A stretch of 64,000 nucleotides of DNA from [Phialemoniopsis] sp. UDSM-2020 (lineage: Eukaryota; Ascomycota; Sordariomycetes; Thyridiales; Thyridiaceae): contig JAEILZ010000009.1 of NCBI GenBank assembly GCA_018873225.1, forward strand, positions 67,001-131,000, in the 5' to 3' direction. Numbering within the stretch: position 1 is the stretch's first letter; every line of letters begins with the position of its first letter. The notes under the pieces were generated by a model, which was given only the letters and a program-made list of their open reading frames with translations, did no database searches and was not told where the DNA came from. The position numbers and the translations under genes were made by a program. This document shows positions 46,941 through 58,004 of the stretch, piece after piece.

Positions 46941-47956
46941 ATGTGGTCTGCCATCCGGCCGGCCGCGGCCACAGCTGCGCGGCACGCGAGCCGAGCTCTG
47001 CCCCTTGCCCGCCTCGCCATCCGACCCAGAACCCTCATCGTCGCCGCCCGCCCCGCCCTGCTGCGCGTGAGCTGCCAGCACCAGCGCGGCCTTGCCACCG
47101 CCGGCGCGCCCAAGAAGAAGAAGACCACGGCGACGAAGAAGAAGGCCGCCGGCGCGAAGCCCAAGGCCAAGAAGCCCAAGAAGAAGGCCGCCGTCCGCAA
47201 GGTGGCCAAGCGCCGCCCGCGCAAGGTGCTGACGCCCGAGGAGAAGGCCAAGCTGCAGATCCGGGAGCTGAAGAAGGTCGCCCTGCTCAAGGAGCCCGGC
47301 AGGCTGCCCGACCGCGTCTGGACCGTCTACGTGTCGCAGAACACCAAGGGCAGCAAGCTCGGCTCCGAGGGCATTGGGGCCACCACCACGGCGCTGAGCC
47401 GCTCCTTCAAGGACATCTCGTCGATCGAGCGCCAGGTATGGTTACTTTCTCAGGAAGTCACGATCGGGGTCTCGCTTTACTGACGTGCACACTAGCAACT
47501 CCAAGCCACCGCGGAGCAGAACCGCCTGGCCAACCTTGCCTCGTACAAGGCCTGGGTTGAGAGCCACAGTGCCGTGGAGATCGCCGATGCCAACAACGCG
47601 CGGAACCACCTCGCCCGACTCACCAACAAGTCGCGTAGCCACATCACCGACGAGCGCCAGCCCAAGCGCCCCGCCACCTCGTACACGCTGTTCTGCAAGG
47701 CCCGGTGGGCGTCTGGCGACTTCACCGGCACTCCGGCCACAGAGGCTGCCAAGACCTTGTCTGCCGAGTGGAAGGAGTTGTCTGCTTCTGAGCGTCAGGT
47801 AGGTTGATAATAACGAAAACACCGTTCCAGCGTTGAGACTAACAAGTTTACTAGGGTTACGAGAGCGAGGCCAAGGCTGACTTTGACCGGTACGAGAAGG
47901 AGGTCAACTCAGTCCTCAACCGCAAAGTCAAGAGGTCGCCCAGCCCTCAAGCTTGA
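46941..47956 (+). CDS. Mitochondrial HMG-box DNA-packaging protein (Abf2/TFAM-like)
   Basis: A 299-residue protein from exons 46941-47435, 47496-47798 and 47855-47956. The N-terminal 50 residues are Ala/Arg-rich without acidic residues, a matrix presequence ending near RGLATAGAP. A Lys/Ala-rich tract (KKKKTTATKKKAAGAKPKAK and onward) follows. A clear HMG box is near residues 210-280: QPKRPATSYTLFCKARW, then AAKTLSAEWKELSASERQGYE. Before it, DRVWTVYVSQNTKGSKL and LSRSFKDISSIERQQLQATA look like a worn first HMG box, which would match the two-box plan of Abf2/TFAM. Expected role: binding and bending mitochondrial DNA in the nucleoid. The presequence makes a nuclear HMGB role less likely. Splice junctions fall inside both boxes at the same Glu-Arg-Gln position. 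Confidence 0.85.
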
Positions 47957-48369
47957 TTGAGCCCGTCCTTTTCTCAACCTTACTATTGACGGGATCGTGG
48001 CAGGATGATCTCGCGGTGGGCCAGGTGTCCAAGGGATTCTAATAGACCTTGCCGAGGCAATCTCAAAGAGTAAAACAGAAAAACGTTCAGCCTATCCACG
48101 GCTCTTGGTTCCCTTTGTCACAGGTTCGGGCAGGTGGTCTATATGTTCTCTGGCAATGTGTCGGATCCTTAAGGTGCTACGGAGTTTTGTACGATAGGCC
48201 CATGCAATGCACATTTCTGTCCCGAGTCACGTCAACCGTTCATCGTTTGCAAGTATTGCGTAGTTTGTGTACCTGAAAGTATCGAGAAGGCTGGTGAAAA
48301 AACACACAAGGGTATCATCCGCAGAAAAACAGAACATGCTACCCAACAATGCCCAATGCTAACGCCACG
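47957..48369. other. Intergenic, convergent 3' ends
   Basis: 413 bases between the HMG gene and the unknown 463-residue gene. Contains ACTCCGTA in reverse orientation at 48178-48185; no gene was seen. Confidence 0.6.
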
Positions 48370-49761
48370 CTATGCAACCCGTTTCTTCCTCGGCGCAACT
48401 TTGATGAGAGTCTCACCATCGCCACCGTGCCATTCACACCCCGTGTTGAGCACTTTCCTCTGTGAAGCAAGGTAAAGAAGCAGATACGCATGCCCGACAA
48501 TCTCGCCAAAGCAGTACAAGCGTATCCAGTTCCGAGATTCATCCCGCTTGCACCACACACCCCATCCCGCATCACCACATCCCACATAGTTGGTCAGGAA
48601 CGTCCATGACAGCCCAAGTAGCTCATCATCCCAGCCCGAGGTGTCCAGGAGCCAATATCCTCGCTCGAAGGGCTCCAGCTCTCGTACCTGTTCGTAGGGC
48701 TTATACCTCGTCTTGATGTCGAGATCCGAAGCCAGTTTGAGAAGTTTGGGCGTGATCAGCGTTGACGAGTCCACTATCCCACAGGATACGAGAGGATCAG
48801 GGGAGTAGATTTCTGAGGCATTGCATCTCGGAAATGTAGATTGGCGGAAAGCGACGGTCGAGGTATTTCGGCCTTGGCCTTGGACAACAAGACCATCACT
48901 TGAACTCCTGACTATGCCGCTCAGATCCGATCCATGGGCGACTTTACGGCGTTTGTTCACCGGCGGCTCCGAGTCAGCCCTCGTGGCAGGTACAATGTTG
49001 ACCGGGCTGCTCTGAGATGGACCCGGGGGTATTGAGGAAGTGACTATCCCGTCTGATGGATTGGTATGGTTGTTAATGATCCCTGAGCGAGCCTCTGTAG
49101 TCTCGGCAACCGCAATACCCATGGGAGAGGATGAGCTTGGATGCTGGTCATGTTGCGACGGACGATTTGAGGCCTGTGAAGCAGTTGGATCACTGATGAG
49201 TATTGTATCGGAGATCCGAGACACATCCGCAGCATTGTCGCTTTCCACTGATGTAGTGACCGCCCCAGCCACAGCTCCTTCCACAGGCCCCTTTGCCTGG
49301 CTTTCCACCGTTTCAAGATGTGTGTCTTCGACTATGCCAGATGCGCTGTCGAGCCTTCGAACATGCCGAAACATGCGAGTTGGCGAGCCGTACAGGGCTA
49401 TCCCCAAATTATCATCAGGCTGTGAGTCTGCCACCACGCTAGGTGGCGCAACCCATGCAGTTTGAGAGTTCTTGTCATTCTGTGACTTTGATTCCCGTGC
49501 TTGGTGCAAGAGACCTGGGGAGTGTGTGTTGTCTAGAGCATCTTGGAATGATAGGTTGGGTGATTGGATGAAGCCTTCTCTATGAAAAGATGTCTGTACT
49601 GGCTGTTGGTGATCGCCCACGAGTCGACTTTTCGATATCGCGACAGTGTTCACGGGCTCAAAGTCAAGGTAGGCTTGAGCCAGCGTGCGATAATGCAAGT
49701 CGTCTACCGCCTTGCTCGGCGCAGCAACGTGAACCAGAATCTCGGTCTCCTGCTCACCCAT
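48370..49761 (-). CDS. Conserved fungal protein of unknown function, 463 residues
   Basis: An intronless gene; the first ATG of the frame gives MGEQETEILVHVAAPS, since the longer frame upstream begins only with TTG. The N-terminal 60 residues (VDDLHYRTLAQAYLDFEP) and the C-terminal 110 residues look folded, while the middle 300 are Ser/Thr/Gln/Pro-rich and probably disordered. The C-terminal block contains ERGYWLLDTSGWDDELLGLSW, NYVGCGDAGWGVWC and IRLYCFGEIVGHAYLLLYLA, rich in Trp, Gly and Cys, and ends basic (APRKKRVA). I recall this tryptophan-rich block from unannotated ascomycete proteins, but know no function. No signal peptide or membrane segment is evident. It is divergent from erg26. 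Confidence 0.75.
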   Translation of the reverse strand: MGEQETEILVHVAAPSKAVDDLHYRTLAQAYLDFEPVNTVAISKSRLVGDHQQPVQTSFHREGFIQSPNLSFQDALDNTHSPGLLHQARESKSQNDKNSQTAWVAPPSVVADSQPDDNLGIALYGSPTRMFRHVRRLDSASGIVEDTHLETVESQAKGPVEGAVAGAVTTSVESDNAADVSRISDTILISDPTASQASNRPSQHDQHPSSSSPMGIAVAETTEARSGIINNHTNPSDGIVTSSIPPGPSQSSPVNIVPATRADSEPPVNKRRKVAHGSDLSGIVRSSSDGLVVQGQGRNTSTVAFRQSTFPRCNASEIYSPDPLVSCGIVDSSTLITPKLLKLASDLDIKTRYKPYEQVRELEPFERGYWLLDTSGWDDELLGLSWTFLTNYVGCGDAGWGVWCKRDESRNWIRLYCFGEIVGHAYLLLYLASQRKVLNTGCEWHGGDGETLIKVAPRKKRVA

Positions 49762-50399
49762 GCTGTCTTGTATATTTGTTGTCTGCCATTGATGCACCTT
49801 GTGTTCTCCTTCAAGATGTGATTTGAAGTGAGTCAATGGTGGTGGATATAAACTTGCAAGCGAATAGGCAGCCAAGCAAAACGATGCCAGTCAAGTGAGA
49901 TGGCCCTGGTAAAGACGATGCTGATGGAGCAATCAACTTGTTGGAGGTGAGTGAATGAAGCGCGCTAAATATGGTCAAAGCGAGGCTGTGATTTAATGCA
50001 CTTGATCACAAGATCTGTAGTCTGTCGGTGCCTGGTGCCTGTCTGTCTATTGATCCAATTCATGGAAGAATCCACGAGTCGGTGATACCTCAAGTCCCCA
50101 AACTCCCCACACAAAAGAATCGAGCTTGCGTCTCTAGCGCGTTGGCTCCAAGTTCCCACCCACCATCCCACCACTGACGGGCCTGAAATCCGACAACGAG
50201 GGCGCTACTAGCAGGGGGTGAAGAATTAGCCTACAGCGCATTTTGCCATCGCCAATCAGTGCTGCTGACAGGACCCTCCCCCAATTGAATCTCCAACCTC
50301 ACCTCTCTGCTCTCGCCTCCTTTTCCCTCTCTCTCACCCGCCTGCCCGCCTCGAGTTTCTGAACAACCCCCTCTCAAAGGACCACGAAGGAAAAACACA
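49762..50399. other. Divergent promoters of the unknown gene and erg26
   Basis: 638 bases without a credible gene. The last 120 bases before erg26 are pyrimidine-rich, a typical leader. No sterol regulatory element was confidently identified. Confidence 0.6.
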
Positions 50400-51627
50400 A
50401 TGGCGCCCGCAAAGAAGACCACCCCCGCCTCGGCTCCCAAGGGCAAGGTCGCCCTCGGCCACGTGCTCGTGATCGGCGGCTGCGGCTTCCTGGGCCACCA
50501 CGTCGTCAACGTGCTGCTGCGCGACTACGCCTGCGAGGTCTCGGTCGTCGACCTCGTCTGCACGCGCTTCCGCCGCCCGGACTCGGACGGCGTGCGCTAC
50601 TACGACGCCGACATCACCGACCAGGTCAGCCTCGTCTCCATCTTCGACGAGGCCCGCCCGGACGTCGTCATCCACACGGCCAGCCCCACGGCCCAGGGCG
50701 AGGACACCAACTCCAAGGCCCTCTTCAAGAAGGTCAACGTCGACGGCACCGCCGCCGTCATCGAGGCCTGCCGCAAGACGGGCGTCAAGGCCCTCGTCTA
50801 CACGAGCTCGGCCAGCGTCGTGAGCGACAACGTGTCGGACCTGATCAACGCCGACGAGAGGTGGCCCGTGGTCCGGGGGAAGGAGCAGACGCAGTACTAC
50901 TCGGAGACCAAGGTGCGTAGATTGGACCGCCTCTCCCTCGCGGGGCTGAGATACACTGGCAGACATAAGACTGACCTTCCAAACTCCTACACAGGCCGAA
51001 GCAGAAGAGATGGTCCTCAAGGCCAACGAGCCGGGCAAGCTGCTCACCTGCGCCATCCGGCCCTCGGGCATCTTCGGCGAGGGCGACCGCCAGGTCCTCC
51101 TCGGCATCCTCAGGGTCTACGCCACGCGCAAGCACAAGATCCAGATCGGCGCCAACGACAACCTCTGCGACTACACCTACGTCGAGAACGTCGTGCACGG
51201 CCACCTGCTCGCGGCGCGCGCCCTGCTCGCCACGACCAAGCTCGACGAGCCCCTGCCCGAGGCCGACCGCGTCGACGGCGAGGCCTTCATCATCACAAAC
51301 GACAGCCCCATCTACTTTTGGGATTTTTGCCGCGTCGTCTGGCGCGCCGCCGGCTGGTCGGGCGAGGACATGAGCGGCGTCTGGCACATCCCCAAGGACT
51401 TTGGCCTCATGCTCGGCTCCCTCGCCGAGTGGGCCGCCTTCTTCACCCGCTCCAAGGCCCAGTTCACCCACCAGCGCTGCATCTTTGCCTGCATGACGCG
51501 CTACTTTGACATCACAAAGGCCAAGAAGAGGTTAGGCTACGTGCCGCAGGTCAGCCTCGAGGAGGGCGTGCGGAGGGGCGTGCAGTGGTCGTTGGACCAG
51601 GAGAAGCAGCAGGCCGTCAAGGCTTAG
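50400..51627 (+). CDS. erg26: Sterol-4-alpha-carboxylate 3-dehydrogenase (Erg26)
   Basis: A 381-residue short-chain dehydrogenase of ergosterol synthesis that oxidatively decarboxylates C4-carboxysterols in the C4-demethylation complex at the ER. Exons are 50400-50912 and 50995-51627; the 82-nt intron begins GTGCGT and ends ACAG. The NAD-binding Rossmann motif is GGCGFLG (26-32). The catalytic YSETK (Tyr167, Lys171) falls at the end of exon 1. Further family blocks are VYTSSASVV, RPSGIFGEGDRQ, NLCDYTYVENVVHGHLLAA and ITNDSPIYFWDF. The first 19 residues are a Lys/Ala/Pro-rich extension absent from yeast Erg26 (349 residues). Very high C/G third-position use. No isolated ergosterol gene is nearby. 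Confidence 0.94.
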
Positions 51628-52503
51628 ATGTCGTGACGGGGAAAAGGAAGACGGGAAAAGGACGTGGGTTTCGAGAGCGGTAATCGCGAGCTCTTGCATG
51701 GGCCGTGGCATCATCATCGTACATCTTGTAATTATACCTCGGAGCAGTAAGCTCTTCGATGTTGACCAAAATTAACATTTATGTGCATATCCAAAAGTCG
51801 ATGACCTAGCAAGGGGCTAAAAAGTTCCAATAGCACTTTTCATCAATGTCAACACCGGCTTGGACCGTGACGGATCTTCTCAAGCTGATTGATTCAAGGG
51901 TCAAGGGCTGCCATCAGGCCGAAGAAAATCTCAAGATCTGGGCAAAGAAAACTTTGGAATTTCTCCCCTTGGGAAGGGTTTTGGCTCGCGAGCTATAAGA
52001 AGATCTCCTCCCCCAATTGCACTCACTGGCTGAATGAGACAGACCACCACCACCACCACCACCACCACAATACAGCATCACACAACACCACACTGTACAG
52101 CTTCCCGTCACAGTCCGCTCCTTCATTTCCCTCCCTGTGTGCAAAAGAAAAAGAAAATAATGAACTCGGTCCTTTTCGTCTCCAGTGCTGCTGCTCAATG
52201 CTCGTAACGTCGTCAAGTTTAAAGAATCAAAACAGATATTGCCCATTTGCAAACACCACCCAAACTCCTCTTCTTTTTCTAGTAGTAGTAGAATGATCTA
52301 AGGGTCGGGGTTGACTTCACCAGCCGGAAGCCGAAGGTGAGAGGTCGTAGAAACGCAGCCGCGTGAGACCAAGATGGGTCTATCTGACGCTGCTTGGCCT
52401 GGTGGTGGCAGGCATGGAGGACTTGGAGATATAAATACTCATCGGGGACGCAATTCCACTTTCTGCAGAGGCGATGTCGTCGTTTAACATGAATTCTGTA
52501 TCA
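51628..52503. other. Intergenic, convergent 3' ends of erg26 and lrg1
   Basis: 876 AT-richer bases with an ACC microsatellite; no gene was recognised. Confidence 0.6.
52043..52068. repeat. ACC trinucleotide microsatellite
   Basis: Nearly nine uninterrupted ACC units in the erg26-lrg1 intergenic space. Confidence 0.9.
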
Positions 52504-55500
52504 TCAAGTCCCACCTACACCAACAGAGCCCTGCCTAGTCCATCCACGGGAGTCCCTCCACTCTCGCCTCTGGCCTCCGTCAGGTTGCCCTGCCGATGGT
52601 TGGCCCGACATCTCATAGTCTTGCTGGTATGGCGAGTGCTGGCCCTCATCAGGGTTCCTCCATCTAGGAGGCGGAGTACCTGGGCCAGCTGTTGCATATG
52701 GCAATGGTGGCTCTTGCACCGTCCTAACGGTGCGCTCGTCTTGCCAGACTGACGGGTCCGTTTCCACTCTCCTAGCGTGGGGCCGATTTGCCTGATCGTG
52801 TCGGTTGACGATCTCGGCTACATCGCCGTAAGACCTGCCGCCGTTCATGGATCGGTCGCCGAAGCGCTTGAGGATCTCCTTGGTCGTGATCTCCCCGTTG
52901 TTACTGAAGAGCGTCGGGTCGTTCAAAACATCAACAAGGTCGTCGGGTACCTGGAACACGTGTAAGTCACCATGCATATGCTTTCAGAGACATAAAGCAC
53001 TTACCAAGCACATCTCCTCAATAGAAGTTATCAGAGTCTCAACGGCAACGATGGCAAACATGGGGTCGGAGTCTAGTGCGACGTTCTTCGTCGGCTGGTA
53101 GAGAATGTTGGGCGCAATGACAGTGGCCAGGTTCTTGATGTCCATCTTGGAGCCGGCTTCGTCGTCGACCTGGTGGAAAGAGCCAGCCCATTTGAGGAAA
53201 CAGAAAAGGATCTCGAGGCAGTCGCGATGGCTCTTGGGCAAGAGACAGCAAGTGAGGTGCAGGATCTGCCGCCTCTTCTCGTCTTCCTGGATCTTTGCAG
53301 CCGCTATCCACAGCCGGTAAAGCTTGTGCGTCATCAAGGGATCTGGCAGGTCGCGGAGGTAGCGTTTTAGTAATGCTGCGACTTGCACAACGTTCTGGGT
53401 TCCCAGGTTGACGTTCTCCATGCCCTCCCTGTCGATCTTCTCGCAAAGCTCCGTCAACTTCTTGATGTTGCCGTTCTTGCGGAACACACCTTCGACGGAC
53501 AAGTCCATGCCGCGCATCGTCGCAACGATGTCATCGATGATGGCAGGGATGCGGAGAGTACCCGGCCCGACGCCGTCCGTAGAGTCGGCGCCATCCCGCT
53601 CAATGATGATCTCCAAGGGAACACCAAAGATGCCCTTCTTCTTGGTGCTCTTCTTGCCATCGTTCTTGAAGGCTTTGCCGAACTTGTTCCAGAAGGTAAC
53701 GGGCTTGCGCGACTCGATGAAGCTCAGCAGCTCTTCTAGTGAGAACTCTGCTTCGATATTTGGTTGCATGGTCAGGACGGAGAGATGACGAACGATGAAG
53801 TACTCCAAGCCGGACAGCTCAGAAAAGTACTTGCGGCCGCCTCTCTGGGGCGAAGGCTCGCCCACCATGCGCGGGTCCATATCCCTCGAGGCATACGCCT
53901 TATCTGCAGTCGGGCCCACGTAAGGCTCGGTTGCAGGCGAACGGAAGAGCTCTTGCCGCGCTGCTGGTCGTTTTTCTCGAGCTTGCTCTGCCGCGACAAT
54001 CCGGGGGATATCGTCCAGGGTCAAGGCATTTTCGTTACCAAACATCATATCCGTGGTCCCCTCATCGTTCGGTCCACGATCCTCGACAATCTGCATGTCG
54101 GGTCTGTTCAACCCAGTACCCTCAGCACCAGCGGAACCGGGCCGTGCAGTCGATCCTTCGGGTCTATCCATGATTTGTGATGCCCGAGCTTTCCTAAAGC
54201 TAGAAGACAAGTGCTTGTCCAAGCGCGTACTCCGCAGCCGCCGCACATCGTTCAGTGTACTCTCATAGGATGATTCACGATGGTGGTCCTTTTCCCCGGC
54301 GTAGGACTTGGATCGAGCGTCGGCTGTGAGGTGCGGTGCATCTCCCAAACTTCGTTGACCGTCCATGGCATCATTAATATTAAAATTGGGGTCGTCTGAC
54401 GCAAGGGGCAGCATGCCGCTGTTGCGCAGGATCTCGAGCAGTCTCGCCAATGCCACTCGTAGCAGGAAGACATACTGCTGAAGTTTCGTGATGCGCTCGA
54501 ATGGAGGGGCGTTCTCGGCACTATACGCCTGGCAGCTGTTGCAGAAGACCTTGAAATCATACATGTTCAGGCGAGCATCCTGAACATTGTCTCTCAGGTC
54601 CTTGCCGCAGCGAGCGCATCCCAAACAATTCAGGTGCCATCTCCTATCCCCGCTCTTGGCACAGGCATCCTCGATGGGCTTGCGGCAGAGCGTACATTGA
54701 TCCGAGTCGTTCGCTGAAAGTCGAGCCATACCACTCGGAAACTGACCATTATCGTTCTTCAGGGCTTCGAGGTCACCGAGGCTATCGAGGAACTGGTAGA
54801 GCCCGTCGGAGGTATTGCGCTCCTTCTCGATTCGCAACGCGCCCTGCAGGCAGATTCGAATGAGGAGTTTGAGATAATGGGCGAGTCCGGTGACGAGGGA
54901 GAGCAGCTCTTGAGTGACACCAAGTTTACGAGAGCCGTTGTCCTGTGTCTTAGACAGGAGCGAGAAGAATGCCACGATCTTCTTGCAAAGAAGCTTCGCT
55001 TCACGGCTGTATGAAAGGCCTGTTGAACTATGTTAGTATACGTGTGCCGCGCGCTGGGAAATTGAAGATAGCCTTCATACCTTTCATCTCCAACCGAGCC
55101 ATCGTGGCATCCAGTCTGTCTGCGCTGCGGAAGAGGATGTCGACATGCCAAATGAACCTCTGTGCAACCATCACCCCATCAATGTACGACCCATTGCTCA
55201 CATGTAGGAGCATGTCTGAGATGCAGGCTGCGGAGGACTCCTCAAACGTAGAAAGCACACTCCATATCCGGTACACCTTTTCTTCCATCCTCTCCTCTTC
55301 CAAACGCACATTGTCCCGCCCCTTCTCGTCGTCTTGCTCGAGTGATTGCTTTGGCGTTTCGTTTGGCTGGGTCAACCGAACATTCCAGAACTTATGTATC
55401 ATGTAGCACTCGGGGTGCCAATGCTGGTTCTGGCCGTTGCGGAAGATCTCAACAAACTGTTTCAAGATCGACGTCTGGCAACCGTTACAGCGCTGCGCGA

Positions 55501-56224
55501 ACTGGGTGGAGTAGTGATAGTGGCAGTAGACGTTGCCGTCGTGTTCGTAGTAGCTGTCTTGAGCTCCGAAGACGGTAGGGCAGAGTGAGCAGGTGAAGTG
55601 GTCGACGTGATATTTGCGCTCGAGTGCTGTGATGTAAGACCCTCGCAAAGCCCCGCCACATTGGTAGCAGAGAAGTCCAAGCCGACGGAAATAATCAGTC
55701 TCGCAGAGGGGATATTGACCCTCTCCGTTCTCGTCGTCCGCGGGGAAGAACTTGGATGCTACGATTTGACCACAGTCCTAAAAATGCAGAACGCAGGTTA
55801 GCGCGGGCTGTGCAGTCAAGTTGCTACGCGGGCAGGGCAACATCTATCTAGATCTCAAGTTACTCACCCGGCATCGAAAGCAGTCCAAGTGGAAAGTGCC
55901 GTCGAGGGCGCGCACGAACTGCCCCGTCAGAGGTTCGCCACACTTCTTGCAGATTCGCAGCTGTCCACTAGCCGTCCGCGGTGCTCTCTGGCGCGATCGG
56001 TTCCGTTCCTCACTCCGTCTCAGCTCGGTTTCGCGGTCTCGGCCATCCATACTCAAAGCTGGCGACGCTGGCGGGCGATTGCCAGGCATGTGGCCGTATC
56101 CTCCACCGTTGTGCCATGGGCTCCTATTGCCCAGGTCTCGGTCCATCTGAGGGTTCAGGTCCTCCCCAGAGGGGCGCCCGTGGACGGGGTCTCCAAAGGG
56201 AGCACCATCGTAGCCGGGCCCCAT
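52504..56224 (-). CDS. lrg1: LIM-domain Rho GTPase-activating protein Lrg1
   Basis: A 1171-residue protein from exons 56224-55868, 55777-55081, 55019-53005 and 52950-52504. It stimulates GTP hydrolysis by Rho1 and thereby tunes cell-wall synthesis and hyphal tip growth. Two adjacent LIM domains open the protein (CKKCGEPLTGQFVRALDGTF, then CYQCGGALRGSYITALERKY). A third LIM lies mid-protein (CTLCRKPIEDACAKSGDRRW). After a long charged, partly disordered stretch comes the RhoGAP domain, with FGVPLEIIIERDG, the arginine finger in EGVFRKNGNIKKL and KRYLRDLPDPLMTHKLYRLW. Three LIMs plus one C-terminal GAP is the Lrg1 plan, known as LRG-1 in Neurospora. The last exon is Pro/Gly/Arg-rich. An in-frame TAG 12 bases before the chosen ATG supports the start unless a spliced upstream exon exists. 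Confidence 0.92.
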
Positions 56225-58004
56225 CGCGGCGACCTGCTATCGAACTCCAGTGAGGACAGGGTGGACCGTGAGAGGGCAGGCTTGAGGGGTGGTGGTCTGC
56301 TGTCAGTTCCACAGCGGCATGGAATGCTGTCGATCTCGATTGGGTCGAGCGCGAACTCGAAGCTCCTTGAGGCCTGCTGTGCACATAAAATCGAGGGCCA
56401 GGGGTGCTCGGCAATCGACAGAAGACGAGAGCGTAATTTTCGAGAGGGGAGCTGGTGGTGTTGAAGATGCGGAGAGCGGTCGAGTGGATTCGCGTGACCG
56501 CCAAAGTCGTTAATCGTGGGCGGTTGATTGAGGCTTGGGCTGAGAAATGGCCGTATCAGGTTTAGCAAGAGGAGCGGGGACGCGGTGGGTGGTGGTGGTG
56601 GTAGGAATAGGTCGTAGTAGTGTATTGGCGCCGGAGCTGGTCAACCGTGCTTGTGCGAGGAGAGAGGGGACTTTGGACCACAGCGAGCGGTAAATAAAAC
56701 AAGTAAAAACGATCGTGGGGTGGCGTGTGTCTCGTTTTGAGTCGTCTATCTGCTCGTGTTGAAAGGGGAGGTGAAAGAGACCGTGGGCGAGAGAAAAAGA
56801 GACAAGACACGACGGTCGAGGTAAGGTACGGTACGGTAAGGTAGGTAGATATTTGGTATGCAGGCTTGGTATTAGGGAGTGCGAGGTGTGTCAAAGGGAA
56901 AAGGGTTGGTCAGACAGCAACGATCGACGAGTTCCCCGCCGCGGCGGAGTGCAATTTCCAACGTGTTGTGGGTGCCCTCGCTGCTGTTTCTTAGTCCTAA
57001 AGAACCTACGAATATAGGTAGCTTTTAAGGAGCACAAGTAATCAATGCGATATAATTGAATAATGGCTTCGGTGACACGGTTGTCTGCAGGGTCAAGGGA
57101 TACCTCAAGTACTATAATCACGAGGTCGAACCGAGTCCAAAATCAAGGCCCAAGCTCTAAACAGGTCGGCAATGCAGAAAGCACACACGCCAGATGCACC
57201 AAGAAACGCGTTGGCGGGCGGGAATGGATGATTTGAGTTGTTTGAACGGCACACAAGAGGGAGACTTGGGGGCCGTGAAACCGCCATTCAGCATCGGGAA
57301 CCAGCCATCTTGCTGGCGACGCCCAGTTTATCAATTCTCATGGTTCCCGTCTGTCGATCAATACTTAAATCTCGACTCTCCCATCTGGTATCGATTTCTT
57401 TGACAGTTTGGTCGGTTCTGTTACCCAGATCCCACCCATGATCCTTTCCCCTGCCCATCTCCGTACGGACTACGGAGTGTGTCTTGGAGAATGTGCCTTG
57501 GCCCGTTGGAATTGGCTTGGATTTGGGCTCTCAAGCTGCGACTCGATGGAAATTTGGGGGGCAGAAAGCTGTCACACTAGTCTGCTTTCGTTTTAGTGGT
57601 CTCAAGGGGATGGTGATGCTGGGACCGGTGCTGCATCAGTGATGTGGTGGTCTTGGCAGGTCCTCCAAACTCCCAACCATGCATGGATGGATTGAAACAA
57701 AGGCTCCAGTCTGAGGGGATAACCAATGTTGAGAGGATTAACCCACTAACTTAATCCTGACAGACCAATACTTCGTACATTATCTTATACGACATCCAAA
57801 CGTTTCACTCGTCAAAACAGCAGCCTTTAACATTAAAAACAAAGGCTCAGATCCTTAAATGGTCACGGGCTAGTTCTAGTTCAAACATCAAGGTCACTTG
57901 CATTAGGTATGCGGAAGAAACCTGGTTCTTATCACGAAGGGGGGACAAAGACATTAGACAATCCATTTTGTTCCCGCGCTTCCCAACTATCGATCAAATC
58001 CAAA
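56225..58004. other. Intergenic, lrg1 promoter/leader and end of the NRPS-like gene
   Basis: 1.78 kb on the upstream side of lrg1, with GGT-rich and GGTAC-rich runs near 56587-56610 and 56820-56850. Longer frames over the lrg1 leader start at non-ATG codons. The element CTCCGTACGGACTACGGAG at 57459-57477 is a short inverted repeat. No gene was recognised. Confidence 0.5.

Noticed and set aside
56155..56568. 138-codon frame over the lrg1 leader, possible upstream ORF
   Set aside because: The frame begins at TTG rather than ATG and has no recognisable protein.
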